Positions 23,161 to 36,000 of a stretch of DNA of 64,000 nucleotides are shown in pieces. Source of the stretch: Haliclona indistincta (taxonomy: Eukaryota > Porifera > Demospongiae > Haplosclerida > Chalinidae); NCBI GenBank assembly GCA_964017065.1, contig OZ024785.1:2003142-2067141 (forward strand), read 5' to 3'. The notes below the pieces were generated by a model. It saw nothing but the letters and a program-made list of their open reading frames with translations. It ran no database searches and had not been told where the DNA came from. Each line of letters starts with the position of its first letter. Within the stretch, counting starts at the first letter, position 1. Both the position numbers and the translations under genes were made by a program.

Positions 23161-25396
23161 ATGGGAGGTTGTCTTTTAAATTTTCTGGTCGGAGCTCTAT
23201 CGTGGAGTATTGTGATGACGGTCACACTTGGTTCGTTGATCAAGGGACCTGAACCAATGAGTGTTGTTGCTCCAATCGGCGGTCCCAATGTGGCGTTCAC
23301 GTGTGTAGTGAACAGAACTGACCTGCCAGCAAATACGACTCTTTTTGTGTTTGCCCCAGTTTGGTCAGTGAGCGGAGAGGTGTTGCCTATCAATAGTGAC
23401 CTGACCAACAATGGATCATTGCAAATAAATACTCTTCAACTACCAGTGCTACCAGACTACATCAGTGGTGTACCAGTCCAGTGTGTTGTTTTACTGTTTG
23501 TGTCAGATGTACGGATGTTAATCAGGAGTAGTAGTGCAACTCTAACAGCTTATGGTAAGATATGAAATATTGTATGCAATGAGTATACATTCTCCACCTA
23601 TAGGTCCACCTGATGCACCATCAAACCTCACATCAACACAGTCAAGTGACAATGCTCTAAAGTTATCATGGAGTGCTCCATCCTCTCCAGTACAGCTACA
23701 CTACACTGTCACAGCTAACATCAGTACTACTATCAGAATGACTAATAATACTAACATCACTATCACTAGAGAAGAAGTGATGACTGCTTTAAACTCATCA
23801 GAGTGTGATTATTATACATTCCATGTCATTGCTTCTAATCCTGCTGGTAATAGTACACCAGCCAACCTCACTACACCAGTCACATTTGCACCAGCAGGTA
23901 AGTATGGACCCTATAATTTAGAAAAAGATAATTTTGTCTTGTTACCTAGAATCCCAGTACAATGTGTGTGTATCAGATGATAGCAAGGCCATGATCATCT
24001 TCCAGGTAGCTTCACTGGTACTATACTAGTCGTGTTTATTTGAATCACCACAGCCTCTAGATGGTTATGAGTATTCCATCGCTAATGGAAGTGAATGCTT
24101 GAATGCTACCAGGAGTACCACCAATGGACTGACAGTATTTCAAATCCCATATCCACACAACTGCACTGTGCTCACAATATTAGCTGAGCACAATTGCGCT
24201 AATGAACTGATACTAGTCAATATCAGTAATGTCACAGGTTAGTAGACAATGGTCTTGTTAGTTAGTGTATCACTATGATCACAGCTCTTACAGGACAATG
24301 CCCAAGATCCAGCACACCAACTATGAGTGAGTTGACAGGCACTGTAGTGCTCCATTAGTATACCCTCCATTACAAATATAGTATTCTCTTCTTTTACATC
24401 CACATCACTGACTCTCGTCTCTACAACAACATCCATATCACCTTCAGCAACACCACTAAATGATGGTAAGTGCGTGCATTATAAAAAAGGACAATTTTCA
24501 TTTATCCAACAGGTTCTTCTAGCCCTCAAGTCTGGATAATCATTGCACCAATTGTCGTTGGTATTCTGCTGTTCATAGCTGTAGTAGCAGTGATAACTAT
24601 CATTGTACTGTTTGTCTATGTTAGACAACGAAAGAGAAAGGACTCATTAGTAAAGGTAAGTTCTTGTCAGACGTTAGATTGATGACCTCTTCTTTGTGAT
24701 TGCCTCTTCCTTGACTTGTAATTGATCTTCACAGCCAGATGGAAGGTGAGTACATTTGATGTGTCTGTACATGATCAGTGTTGACTGTCTATAACGTTAA
24801 AGTGTGTCAACTGTTGATACTGAATTTAAAGATGTGTGTCAGTTCAAGGATGATTAAGGTGTGTTATGCAGTTATGGATTTTACATATACATGTACAAGA
24901 TTTCAGTGATAATAATCGCTTGATTTCAATGCTTTAATTAAGCATGAGTGGTAGTATAGTCTACGGAAATAATACAGAGAAATTACAGTTTTTATGGTCA
25001 CGCCAACATGACTGTCAGCACGTTACAATATTCTGGTTATAGTACTGCAGTTTGAAATTTCAATAGCCATTAGGTAGTTGAGACAGTGGCAGGATACCAT
25101 TACCTGTGAAACCAGTAATTAGTTCTAAAGCACACTACACTACAATGTACTTGACGAGCCGAGGGTTTCGTGATTTTCGTTTATTTTATTTGTAACTTGA
25201 CATTAGTTTCTGCACATTAATATTTGGTAGTAACTGTGACTTCTTTATTGTGATTGACTCTCTCATTTCATTTAGATCACCTCCCCAATCAATTGATGCG
25301 CTCAGTGACAACATGAATAATAGTAATAGTTTGTGTATTAGAAATGCTAACTATTGTCAATTTTTACTGTTAGCAGCCTTCAATCTTTGTAAATAG
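23161..25396 (+). CDS. Ig-FN3 receptor, gene C (439 aa)
   Basis: Exons 23161-23554, 23604-23897, 23950-24005, 24054-24237, 24294-24326, 24382-24465, 24513-24655, 24735-24745 and 25276-25396 total 1320 nt in frame. Exon 1: signal peptide MGGCLLNFLVGALSWSIVM plus an Ig domain (FTCVVN, VWSVSG, LPVLPDY, VQCVVL). Exon 2: FN3 of type A (NNTNITITREEVMTALNSSE). Exons 3-4: membrane-proximal domain (YNVCVSDDS, TVLTILAEHNC). Exons 5-6: CPRSSTPTM and a Ser/Thr-rich stalk. Exon 7: TM WIIIAPIVVGILLFIAVVAV with a basic RQRKRK stop-transfer. An 11-nt microexon (24735-24745) follows, then a last exon rich in Ser/Asn that ends FNLCK. No ITIM. The Ig module is shared with gene H, but the stalk, TM and tail are not. 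Confidence 0.75.
24990..25195 (-). repeat. ancient diverged copy of the 510-bp repeat
   Basis: In reverse orientation, recognisable words (TTATGGTCACGCCAACATGA, GAGCCGAGGGTTTCGTGA) match the 33-37 kb array but with many changes. It sits in the last intron of gene C. Confidence 0.55.
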
Positions 25397-26481
25397 CTAT
25401 TATAATTATTGATAATTATGCCATCCATTATTATGTACGTCATTGTCACAGTGAACTAAAGTTGATGAAAAAATTACATTGTATTTTACCTAAATTTTTA
25501 CATGGTGCTATTGTTTAAAAATTGTCAACACACTCAATATAGCTACATGTATACCTATTGAACACACTCTGAATGATGGCATTGTTCTTCTTCCTAACCT
25601 TATGATGGCTGTCGCTGTTATACTTTGCTTCATAACCCAAGTGGAGCTTGCCCACATAGACGTGTGCATGTATGCTGGCAACCAGTATGACTCTGAGCAG
25701 TATGCAGCTAGTGTCATCTACTAACACTGCCACACCATTATCATTTGTACCAGCTGGCATATCTATACATGTATAGCTCAACTATCCTGTGCTTTACATG
25801 TATTGCTATTCATGTTGAGATTTTAATTTTAAAAAACTATCACTTAAGTGAATGATATTCTCGTTTTTTTACAGTAACTGCACATACAAGTTTTAGAACA
25901 ATTATTGCTTTCATCATTAAAAGGTCAATTCTGTGCACAGATTAACTTAACACTAACCAGTAAACAAGAGTGCACATGCATGGAATATGATGCTAAAGTT
26001 TATTTTGCAGGTTTTTGTCATCAAGACCTTATCAGCATCAAAATAATAACTGATTTACCTATACTGAGGTCATTTTAGCAGCCTCCTACCAAAACAATCT
26101 TTGTAGATAACTAGTTCATTAAGAATCAAGTTATGTCATCAGTTATTATGTACATGCGGTGCGTATATTAAAATCCAGATGGTTTTATAATATCTTTACT
26201 CACAGCTCTATCTGCAGACATACTGTATAGTTAGTCCGCAGTGCAATTTGTGTCAAACAGGCTGTTTTGAAACTCTTGAAAAAACGACAACTTAGTAACA
26301 TTTTAAGCTAATTCACTGGAATACAAATGTTTGGAAGTCGCATTAGTGAGCTAAAATTATCGGAAAGTATAACTGGTAATTTTACAAAGCGTTTTGTACA
26401 TTAGCGATGTTTACACAGCTTTAGCGAACAGTTAGCTATAATAACTCTAAAATCAAGAGCCATTGCACTCAAACAGAAGTC
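25397..26481. other. intergenic with receptor relics
   Basis: Around 26005-26080 the sequence resembles the gene D stalk exon (GTTTTTGTCATCAAGACC, GATTTACCTA), and 26080-26160 resembles the end of gene C, so old duplicated fragments lie here. No gene can be supported. Confidence 0.45.
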
Positions 26482-28277
26482 ATGGCTGTGCTCCTCATGT
26501 CTGCTGCTGTTCTCTGGACAAGTATCTTGTGTTATGCTGTTGGTACACTTATTGATGGTCCTCAGCCAATGAATAGTGTTGCTCCACTTAATACCAAGAT
26601 AACATTCACTTGCATAGTGAATATCACAGAGATGACAGTAGAGAGGTTCTTTGACATAGCCTGGGCAATTGATGGTGTGCCATTGCCTGCTGATAGCAAT
26701 CAGAATATCACAGAGAATGGATTGCTGAGGATCGGAATGCTGCAGCTTAGCATGTTAGAAAACACTCTTGTGTTTGTACAATGTGTTGTTCTTGTCAGAG
26801 ATGCTCCATGGAGTTCAACAATAACAGCACCTTTTAAAAGTGAAAACGCAACTTTTACAACTTATGGTGAGAACTTTTTTACAGCTAGTACATTGCATTC
26901 TCTATCTATAGGTCCACCTGAGGCACCATCAGACCTCTCATCAACACAGTCCAGTGACAATGCTCTGATACTAACATGGAGTGCTCCATCCTCTCCAGTA
27001 CAGCTACACTACACTGTCACAGTGTGGACCAACACCAGTACCATCACAATGTTCAATACCTCCTCCACCACCATCACTATCAGTAGAGACAACATCACTA
27101 CCAGTGACTCCACATCAGAGTGTGATCAGTATGTGTGGAGTGTCACTGCTATCAATCCTGCTGGTACCAGTACACCTACTAACATCACTGCCACAATATC
27201 ACTTGTACCAGGCATGTCTAGTATAGCATGAATTATAATTGCATAAAATTATTACTATTCTGGTACAGATTTTAATTTGTCATTGACAACTTCGAAAATC
27301 AATTCAACCCTTGTAATTACGGTAATACATACAGTAGTCAATATTACACTACACTGTAGATTTGTTGTCCTTTAGCTACAGTCAACTGCACAAGCTGATT
27401 TGATCAGTAATATTGATTTCATTGTCATAATGTCGAATCTTTGTACAAACAAGACCACTAAAATTATGCTGTTGAAAGGACCACAAATGATATTTTATAC
27501 CACCGATTCTCAAAACTGGACCAATATCAGTGTTGTTGCTGAGCTGAATCAATGTAATAAAACTATGATACTACCTGTGAGCATCAACGATACGGCATTA
27601 GGTAAACATGTTTATACATGCAAGCAATATTTACTAGTATAAATTAATATTGTTGTGCAGATTCTTGTCATCAAAAGCCTCATCAGTTGCATCAAAATAG
27701 TAGCATTGATTTACCTACTGAGAATTTACAGATGACCACAAGTGAGTTACTGCTCTATGATTGTTGCAAAACAGCAATTTTTTTTGTCACAAGCACAGCA
27801 GTGCAACACATGCACAATATAGTAGCACAGTATAGTCAGTATTATAGTATCGAGTGAGGTACTTACACAATGGTTTGCTTTCACTGTTTATTTTATGATC
27901 ACAATAATTGTCCTCTACTACAGATACACCATTACCATCATCACCATCATCTTCAGGTGTGAATTGTCATTATCCTTTCACTGCATGATTGCTCATGCCT
28001 CACTATTGCAGATTGCTCAGTGGTAGGACTGTCTCTTGGTATTGTTACTGCATATCTTCTTGGACTGGGTACAGCTAGTGCTGTTGCTGTAATTATCTGG
28101 CTATGTGTCAAGAAGAGATCAGGTTGGTACTATAGTCTGCATGTGCTACAGTGCTTCATTGTGTTGTGTGCAGCAGGTGGTACTGAGAGGAACACACACA
28201 AAGACGATCCTCTCACTGCAGCAAATGATGCTTATGGAATGCAACAAGTGATTCCTGTATATGAAACCATAATATAG
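26482..28277 (+). CDS. Ig-FN3 receptor, gene D (429 aa)
   Basis: Exons 26482-26866, 26912-27211, 27269-27321, 27376-27601, 27661-27741, 27924-27956, 28012-28122 and 28177-28277 total 1290 nt in frame. Signal peptide MAVLLMSAAVLWTSILCYAV; Ig domain (FTCIVN, IAWAIDG, VFVQCVVL); FN3 of type B (VWTNTSTITMFNTSSTTITI); membrane-proximal domain (QNWTNISVVAELNQC); Pro/Ser stalk; TM VVGLSLGIVTAYLLGLGTAS; tail KKRSG...DAYGMQQVIPVYETII. The tail tyrosine VYETI has the +3 Ile of an ITIM but Pro at -2, so it is only ITIM-like. Exon 2 ends at a GC donor (CCAG|GCATGT). The acceptor of exon 4 could be 27376 or 27382. Closely paralogous to gene F. Confidence 0.8.
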
Positions 28278-28425
28278 AACTGGGACTGTACAATGACATC
28301 ATTATGTTACAACCACAAAGTCTAACAATGCGTCACATGCATGCTGGGGGCGTGGTAGATACATCAAGAATACGAGCTACATGTACTAGCTAGACACTCT
28401 GCAGCATGGTTCTCGACTCGTCACA

Positions 28426-30385
28426 ATGCCCGCATACCAACGTCTGTATATTCATATCCTTCTTTCATCTATGGCTCTTTGTTTGATGCCTGCAACTGGA
28501 GCCGCGTTGATCAAGAGTCTTCAACCAATGACTGTTCTTGCTCCAATCGGCGCCATGGTGAAATTTACGTGTGTAGTGAACACAACTGAGCTAAAGGAGT
28601 TCTTTGATATTACATGGGAAGTTGCTGGAGTGCTGTTGACAGGAGACAGCAATCAAGCAGTCATTAGTAATGGATCGTTGAGAATTGGTTCCCTGCAGCA
28701 GAGAGTATCAGATGATCATGTCTCTGGTGTGTCTGTACAGTGTGCAGTTCTTACTATAAATACATCATTGGAAATATCTGTGATTCGTAAAAGTGAGAAT
28801 GCGACTCTGACAGCTTATGGTGAGACACTACTATTGTGTGCATTTGCATTCAGGTGGCTTTTATTGATATATGCAGGTCCTCCTGAGGCACCATCAAACC
28901 TCACATCAACACAGTCCAGTGACAATGCTCTGATATTATCATGGAGTGCTCCATCCTCTCCAGTACAGCTACACTACACTGTCACAGCTAACATCAGTAC
29001 TGCTATCAGAATGACTAATAATACTAACATCACTATCACTAGAGAAGAAGTGATGACTGCTTTAAACTCATCAGAGTGTGATTATTATACATTCCATGTC
29101 ATTGCTTCTAATCCTGCTGGTAATAGCACACCAGCCAACCTCACTACACCAGTCACATTTGCACCAGGTAAGCACAATGCATTTAATTTCATGCAACGTA
29201 AGAAATCGTTTGTTACCTAGTTCCTCTTGCTATACAGCTCAATGTCCAAGGCAGTCATTACATGTATCCAGCACAGCAACTATTGGTGAGTTGACTCCTA
29301 TAGCAAGAGGACTCCTATAGCATATCCTCTATTTCATATAGTACCAACCTCCTCATTAGTGACACTTGTCTCTCCTTCAGTAACACTCACCTCTTTTTCA
29401 GCAACACCAACCAGTGTTGGTAAGTGTCACATGTGCAAACTGACAAATTTTATTTATCGTACAGGTTCTCTTAACACCGCGCAAGTCTCAGTGATCATTG
29501 TATCAGTTCTGCTGATGGCTTTATTATCAGTTATAGTTATTGCACAATTGCTTTTCAAGAAAAAAGAATCTAAGGAGGTAAAACTGAATTTGTAGTTATG
29601 GTAAATCAAATTTGTCAAACTAAATAAAATTTGTCAAAATTAATAAGGTGTGGCATTAATTTTGGTTTGCTTTGATCAGACTCTGTTTACTCTTTTTCTT
29701 TCTTTCTGGCCAGAAAAATTTGACTCGTGCAGATCCTGCCAAACAGGTGCATACAAACAGCATAGCTGGTCTTGGCCTTTGACTTTCTCTCACTGCAGGA
29801 TGGTACCAGCAGTGCTGCTGTGTCACTGGTAAGTCTTCATACGAAGCTTTACATGTTTTACTTTGTTGGCTTCATTTTGTGTGGGTTCATCAAACTAGCT
29901 CATTAACTGTTGCTCAATGATTAGTGTGTAAGTTGTTAGCATAATTATTATTAGGACAAAATAAAAGCTGTTGTGTCTGATATTTTCATGTCTAGATTTC
30001 AGGTGTGGTTATCAGCATACCATGCATAAACCAGTTGTTGTTTATGATTTAAAGTTACAATATTGAAGTTTAGGTGTGGCTTAGCTAGTTACTCATGTGT
30101 GTGGGCTAATGTTATGTACTAATCTTGAATTATGATATCCTGTTTCACCATTTGGTGAAGTGAATCCCACAAATCTTCATGTAATTATATGTCACACCTT
30201 AATTTTGTGGTCATCTCAGTTAAGAATTGTGGCTGTACCAGCATGCCAGGTGCTAACCCATTGAAGTGTACATTAACTGATACCTAGCAAGCTACAGCAG
30301 TTTTATTACTTCTTGGAATAGAATGTACCATGTTCAAGCTAAATGTGTAATAAACTTTCCAAATAAGAGTAATAATACCATTGTA

Positions 30386-30427
<42 letters not shown>

Positions 30428-31004
30428 AAGGTTCGATCATGTGTGACCTCATTGTACAAGCTTCTATTCAGCTAAAAAGTGCTCCTGCGAGTTTCTTAGC
30501 CCGAATGAGGGTGTCTGCATACACCGGTTTAATACACCTGGTTAGTGCATGGGTAACCTACTCCCAGCCTTGTCAGTTGCTATCATAACAGCTGGGTGAG
30601 CTTCAGTGATTTCGGTAGCAATTGCTTGTGTACATTCATGCACACAACATATGCATGCGTGTGTGAGTGTGTGCGTGCATATGTGTTGTAGTAGTTATTA
30701 CTCGTTCATTATGGTGTGTTTGCACTTCATGCTTCGTGTACATGTATGAGAAAAAAAGTTTTTTTTATTAGTGAGAAGCTGAGAAGAAGTTAGAATTTTA
30801 GAACTAATTAATGTGCTTGCTGTCTATTATTATGTGAGACTATAGCACTAATGTTTTTAAAGAAGAACCTGTAGTAGATGTGTCTTTAATGTAAGAATGC
30901 AAATAACAATAATTTTGTCTAACCTAGTCAGATTTCACAATCTGGAGTTTATGTTCTGATAATGCTTCTTTCATTTGCAGGTACACTATAAACACACTTC
31001 ATGA
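28426..31004 (+). CDS. Ig-FN3 receptor, gene E (336 aa)
   Basis: Exons 28426-28819, 28877-29167, 29238-29285, 29342-29419, 29465-29577, 29714-29746, 29799-29828 and 30981-31004 total 1011 nt in frame. Signal peptide MPAYQRLYIHILLSSMALCL; Ig domain (FTCVVN, ITWEVAG, VQCAVL); FN3 of type A; then directly a short CPRQSLHVSS exon and a Ser/Thr stalk (SPSVTLTSFSATPTSV), without the membrane-proximal domain of C, D and G. TM VSVIIVSVLLMALLSVIVIA; tail FKKKESKE-KNLTRADPAKQ-DGTSSAAVSL-VHYKHTS. No ITIM. The Ig module is nearly that of gene I and the tail nearly that of gene H. It starts 149 bp after gene D stops. Confidence 0.75.
30388..30424. repeat. (GT)n microsatellite
   Basis: About 18 GT units in the last intron of gene E; a looser GT/GC-rich stretch follows near 30640-30690. 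Confidence 0.9.
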
Positions 31005-31286
31005 CATGGGTTGAGAATCTGTTTCTGTACATGTATCCTTTCTTTAATTTTGTACAGAAAAGTGTATTGAGTTCAAGACACAATACTAAGGTCAGCTAAG
31101 AATTATTGACTTAGCATTTGTGGTTATCAAAACAATGTGGTTTAGAGTGTACTAATATTCAATGGGAGAGGGAGAAACATCATGTACACGATCCATTCCA
31201 CATGTTTCCCAATGTGTAAAGGGTGCCCTCTCGTAGAAGTTTAGGCAGCTATGTCATAAGTTAAAAAAAAAGTTTAAAACGGCAGT

Positions 31287-31883
31287 TTAACCCTTTAAGG
31301 CCTATAGCGGCTTTAGCCGCCATAATTGACTCCACCTACTCTAGACGTCAGAAAAAGTGCAAAAAGTGCTCTAGAAAGGTCAAATCAAGTTTATTTGCAA
31401 AAGATGACTTTACCTGAAAAAACCACCTGTTTTTCGGCGCGCCCTCCCCACTAAAACGTACAGCACGGGGGAATTTTAAAGGGGAGTGTCCCCCCGTTAA
31501 CCCGGGGTTCGAAGGGGCGGAGCCCCTCGCCACTTTTGGCATTTTTAAGGCTTCAGGATGCCCGGAAATGCATACTTGGGCATGAAATATGGTCTAAACT
31601 ATGCTGTTTGCTCACCTGGACACCACCAGGTTTTTGTATCAGTCACAAGGGCTAAACGAAGACCAAAATTGGCTGAAAAGTGATAAGGTCGCAGCATTTA
31701 CGCGGCTTCAGTTCCGAAGTGGGAGTGGCCAACTGAGAGTTTAGTACATGGTCGTAAACTTTGACATACCAGGAAACAACAGTGCTAGTTTGGAACAGCT
31801 AACGTACTGCATGTTGCAAGACAAACTGTCAGTTTAGAGAAAGTCGATTTTTCGTCAAAATAATTCAGTCCCTTAAGAGTTAA
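31287..31883. mobile_element. possible TTAA-flanked element
   Basis: Left TTAACCCTTTAAGG and right CCCTTAAGAGTTAA are imperfect inverted repeats, each beginning with TTAA, around a ~600-bp GC-richer stretch holding GGCCTATAGCGGCTTTAGCC near the left end. No transposase. Boundaries are inferred without an empty site. Confidence 0.4.
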
Positions 31884-32674
31884 TACCTAGCCTTAGTTAC
31901 AGGCTGTAATACTTCAATTACTACATTCTACCTTAGAGTGTAGCTGTTTGTGACAACTTATCAAGTCCATAATGCAACATTGAGCAGCTCTAAGATGTTC
32001 ACTAAATTTTGCCTACACTCTAATCAACAGTTTATGCTTATACGTAAGCTGCGCAGCAGCGGTATATACTCTAGCAATACAAACACTTTCGTAGTCAAAA
32101 CTCTGATAACCAAATCAAAAGTAAAATATAATCAAAAGTACATAGTATTATTATAGTATGCTGTGTTTATAATCAACTTCTTTCTCTATCCACATGCAAC
32201 CACAGTCTGTGTATGAATCATTCCTACATGTCAATACAGACTAGCAGCACTGACTCTACTGATCAGGTTCTTGATCTGATCAGTTGATTGCTCGAGGATA
32301 ACATTTCTGTGTGTATAGCAACTCTTTACAATTTGTCCAGTTTCCAGCACCCTCCTACCAACACTTGACCTACCAGTATACATTTTAGTGTTCTGTATTA
32401 ATTTTGTTACATGTCTTGAAAAAGATGCAAATTTTGAAGATCGTCAGTACCTGCATATTCATTGCTATGGTTACCAGTCAATGTCTATTTTGCAATGTGT
32501 TATGGGGATTTCTGGAACATCAGTTAATGATTGACTATGGAAGGAAACATGGCTACTCTAGTAGGTTCTGTTACTGTTATACTAAAAGCTACAAGTAATA
32601 AAAACATTTTAACAAAAATGCAAGAGATTTAATTGGGGTTGGTACATGTATCGAAAAAAGTATGGAAACAAGAT
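31884..32674. other. no gene seen
   Basis: AT-rich. An open frame at 32404-32598 (64 aa, with TCIFIAMVTSQCLFCNVLWG) has no recognisable domain or splice partners. Confidence 0.4.
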
Positions 32675-32857
32675 TGTGAACTGAAAGGTAAGTAGACAAG
32701 ATTTGAAATAAAAAGGATGGTAACAATAGCAGTGTAATGCTACCTCCCTAAATTAACTGCTTTCAATAGTGGTTAATTTAATAGGGAGGTAGCATTACAC
32801 TGCTATTGTTACCATCCTTTTTATTTCAAATCTTGTCTACTTACCTTTCAGTTCACT
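32675..32857. mobile_element. 183-bp near-perfect palindrome
   Basis: About 84-bp arms, starting GTGAACTGAAAGGTAAGTAG and ending in its complement, with a ~14-nt loop around 32765. Arms look essentially identical, so the foldback is recent. No TIR family link within the window. Confidence 0.8.
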
Positions 32858-33018
32858 TTTTTTTTAGTACCAACTTGTTTAATATGCACAAGCGAATGAA
32901 GGAAAGATGAGAGATGAATACAAGAAAGGAACCCTAGGACAACAAGAGTACATACTTTTGAAGAAAGGCATGGGCTTGGCAATGGTGGGATAAATAACAG
33001 TATAATAATACAAAAAAA

Positions 33019-36000
33019 TGAACAGATTTCACGAAACCCTCGGCGTGTTGCACATTGTAGAGTTAGCTCCTTAGTTATGGTTTGCAGAAGGAGCTTTGCA
33101 GCTAAAGCCAACCTGCTTGCTATTGAAACTGCACTGCTAACCAGAAGACAGCAAAGTGCTGACCACAATCGAGACAAGGTGTGTCAAGTGGGCGTGACCG
33201 TGAACACGAGTAGCTTGGTAGCCATTGCTCTTGGCTTTGATAGGCTTTTTCTTGAGATGTCTACGCACCCCCAGAGCTGTCCTAAGGTTTAGATGGAATC
33301 TACAAGTACCTAGGTAGCCAAATATGGGCGCTTTTGCCGTCAGAGAGGTCAAAGACGGCCGTCAAGGTGAGCCAGCCATAACTCGAGAACGAAAGCACTT
33401 TAGCAAAATCCACGAGTCACATTGCAAGCCATTGTTGTGCTAAGCCTGTTCATACCTTTACCGAGTTTCAGAAGTGAGCGATGGTCTCTGCAGCTCATTG
33501 GACAGAATGAATGAACGAACGAACGAATGAACAGATTTCACGAAACCCTCGGCGTGTTGCACATTGTAGAGTTAGCTCCTTAGTTATGGTTTGCAGAAGG
33601 AGCTTTGCAGCTAAAGCCAACCTGCTTGCTATTGAAACTGCACTGCTAACCAGAAGACAGCAAAGTGCTGACCACAACCGAGACAAGGTGTGTCAAGTGG
33701 GCGTGACCGTGAACACGAGTAGCTTGGTAGCCATTGCTCTTGGCTTTGATAGGCTTTTTCTTGAGATGTCTACGCACCCCCAGAGCTGTCCTAAGGTTTA
33801 GATGGAATCTACAAGTACCTAGGTAGCCAACTATGGGCGCTTTTGTCGTCAGAAAGGTCAAAGACGGCCGTCAAGGTGAGCCAGCCATAACTCGAGAACG
33901 AAAGCACTTTAGCAAAATCCACGAGTCAGATTGCAAGCCATTGTCGTGCTAAGCCTGTTCATACCCTTACCGAGTTTCAGAAGTGAGCGATGGTCTCTGT
34001 AGCTCGATGGACAGAATGAACGAACGAACGAATGACAAACTGAGTACCGTAACCCTCGCGCATGCGCCGAGGGTTAATGAACGCATTTCACAAACCCTCG
34101 GCGTCTACGATCATAGACCATAGTTGGGGATTGCAGCAGGAGTTTACCACTAGTGCCAACCTGCTTAGCTTATAGGCTGTAGCTATATTGAAACTGCACT
34201 GCTAACTAGTTATGGCTTTCAGAAGGAGCTTTGCAGGCTTGCAGCTAAAGCCAACCTGCTACTATTGAAACTGTACTGTACTGGTAAACAGAAGACAGCA
34301 AAGTGCTGACCACAAGGACAAGGTGTGTCAAGTAGGCGTGACCGTGAACACGAGTAGGTAGCCATCGCTCTTGGCTTTGATAGGCTTTTTCTTGAGATGT
34401 CTACGCACCCCCAGAGCTGTCCTGAAGTTTAGATGGAATCTACAAGTACCTAGGTAGTCAGCTAAGGGCACGTTTGTCGTCAGAGAGGTCCAAGATGGCT
34501 GTCAAGGTGAGCCAGCCATACATAACTCGAGAACGAAAACACTTCAGCAAAATCCACGAGTCACATTGCAAGCCATTGTCGTGCTAAGCCTGTTCATACC
34601 TTCACCGAGTTTCAGAAGTGAGCGATGGTCTCTGCAGCTCATTGGACAGAATGAATGAACGAATGAACAGACTTCACGAAACCCTCGGCGTGTTGCACAT
34701 TGTAGAGTTAGCTCCTTAGTTATGGTTTGCAGAAGGAGCTTTGCAGCTAAAAGCAAACCTGCTTGCTATTGAAATTGCACTGCTAACCAGAAGACAGCAA
34801 AGTGCTGACCTCGTGCTGACCACAAGGACAAGGTGTGTCAAGTGGGCGTGACCGTGAACACTGAGTAGGTAGCCATTGCTCTTGGCCTTGATAGGCTTTT
34901 TCTTGAGATGTCTACGCACCCCCAGAGCTGTCTTGCAGTTTAGATGGAATCTACAAGTACCTAGGTAGTCAACCATGGGCGCTTTTGTCGTCAGAGAGGT
35001 CAAAGACGGCCCACCGTCAAGGTGAGCCAGCCATAACTCGAGAACAAAAGCACTTTAGCAAAATCCACGAGTCACATTGCAAGCCATTGTCATGCTAAGC
35101 CTGTTCATACCTTTACCGAGTTTCAGAAGTGAGCGATGGTCTCTGCAGCTCATTGGACAGAATGAACGAACGAATGAACAGACTTCACGAAACCCTCGGC
35201 GTGTTGCACATTGTAGAGTTAGCTCCTTAGTTATGGTTTGCAGAAGGAGCTTTGCAGCTAAAAGCAAACCTGCTTGCTATTGAAATTGCACTGCTAACCA
35301 GAATACAGCAAAGTGCTGACCTCGTGCTGACCACAAGGACAAGGTGTGTCAAGTGGGCGTGACCGTGAACACTGAGTAGGTAGCCATTGCTCTTGGCCTT
35401 GATAGGCTTTTTCTTGAGATGTCTACGCACCCCCAGAGCTGTCTTGCAGTTTAGATGGAATCTACAAGTACCTAGGTAGTCAACTATGGTAGGGTCCGCA
35501 ATGAAAAAACCGACTGTCATAGATTCAGCGGAATGGCGACTCAGTGTGTAGAGTTACTTGGTACGGACATAGAACGGATAGATATAGAAGCGCCAAGTCT
35601 TTCCTTTTTGCAGGAAAAAATAAAACGCTAAAAAATTAGGGGTGGAGCCTACGAATTGCGTATAAACTATTTTATATTCGAGTTACATTCGATGCACGCG
35701 ATACAGTTTTGTTGTCAAGAATGCACAGCATCGTGCTGTCGTGATTTCAACACTCTTAGAGGTCGCAACAGCTCCTCTGCATCGTTTTCAAGGCGTAATT
35801 TGGAAGTGGGCGGGGTCTCCGAGACGCCACAATAACAATTCTTGGTCTCTAGCGCTCTTGTACATTGTCCAATAGCAACCCTCATGCACTTTCTGTCCAA
35901 GTAGGGTAGCAATGTAATTGCATACCAAGTTTCATCAAGTTCATTTGCTTCCTTCCACCAAATCCAAGAAATACTTCAAAATTTTGGATTTGGTGGAAGG

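Noticed and set aside
25508..25781. Overlapping minus-strand frames of 69 and 88 codons
   Set aside because: No splice sites, domain or paralogue; they lie in an AT-rich intergenic region with receptor relics.
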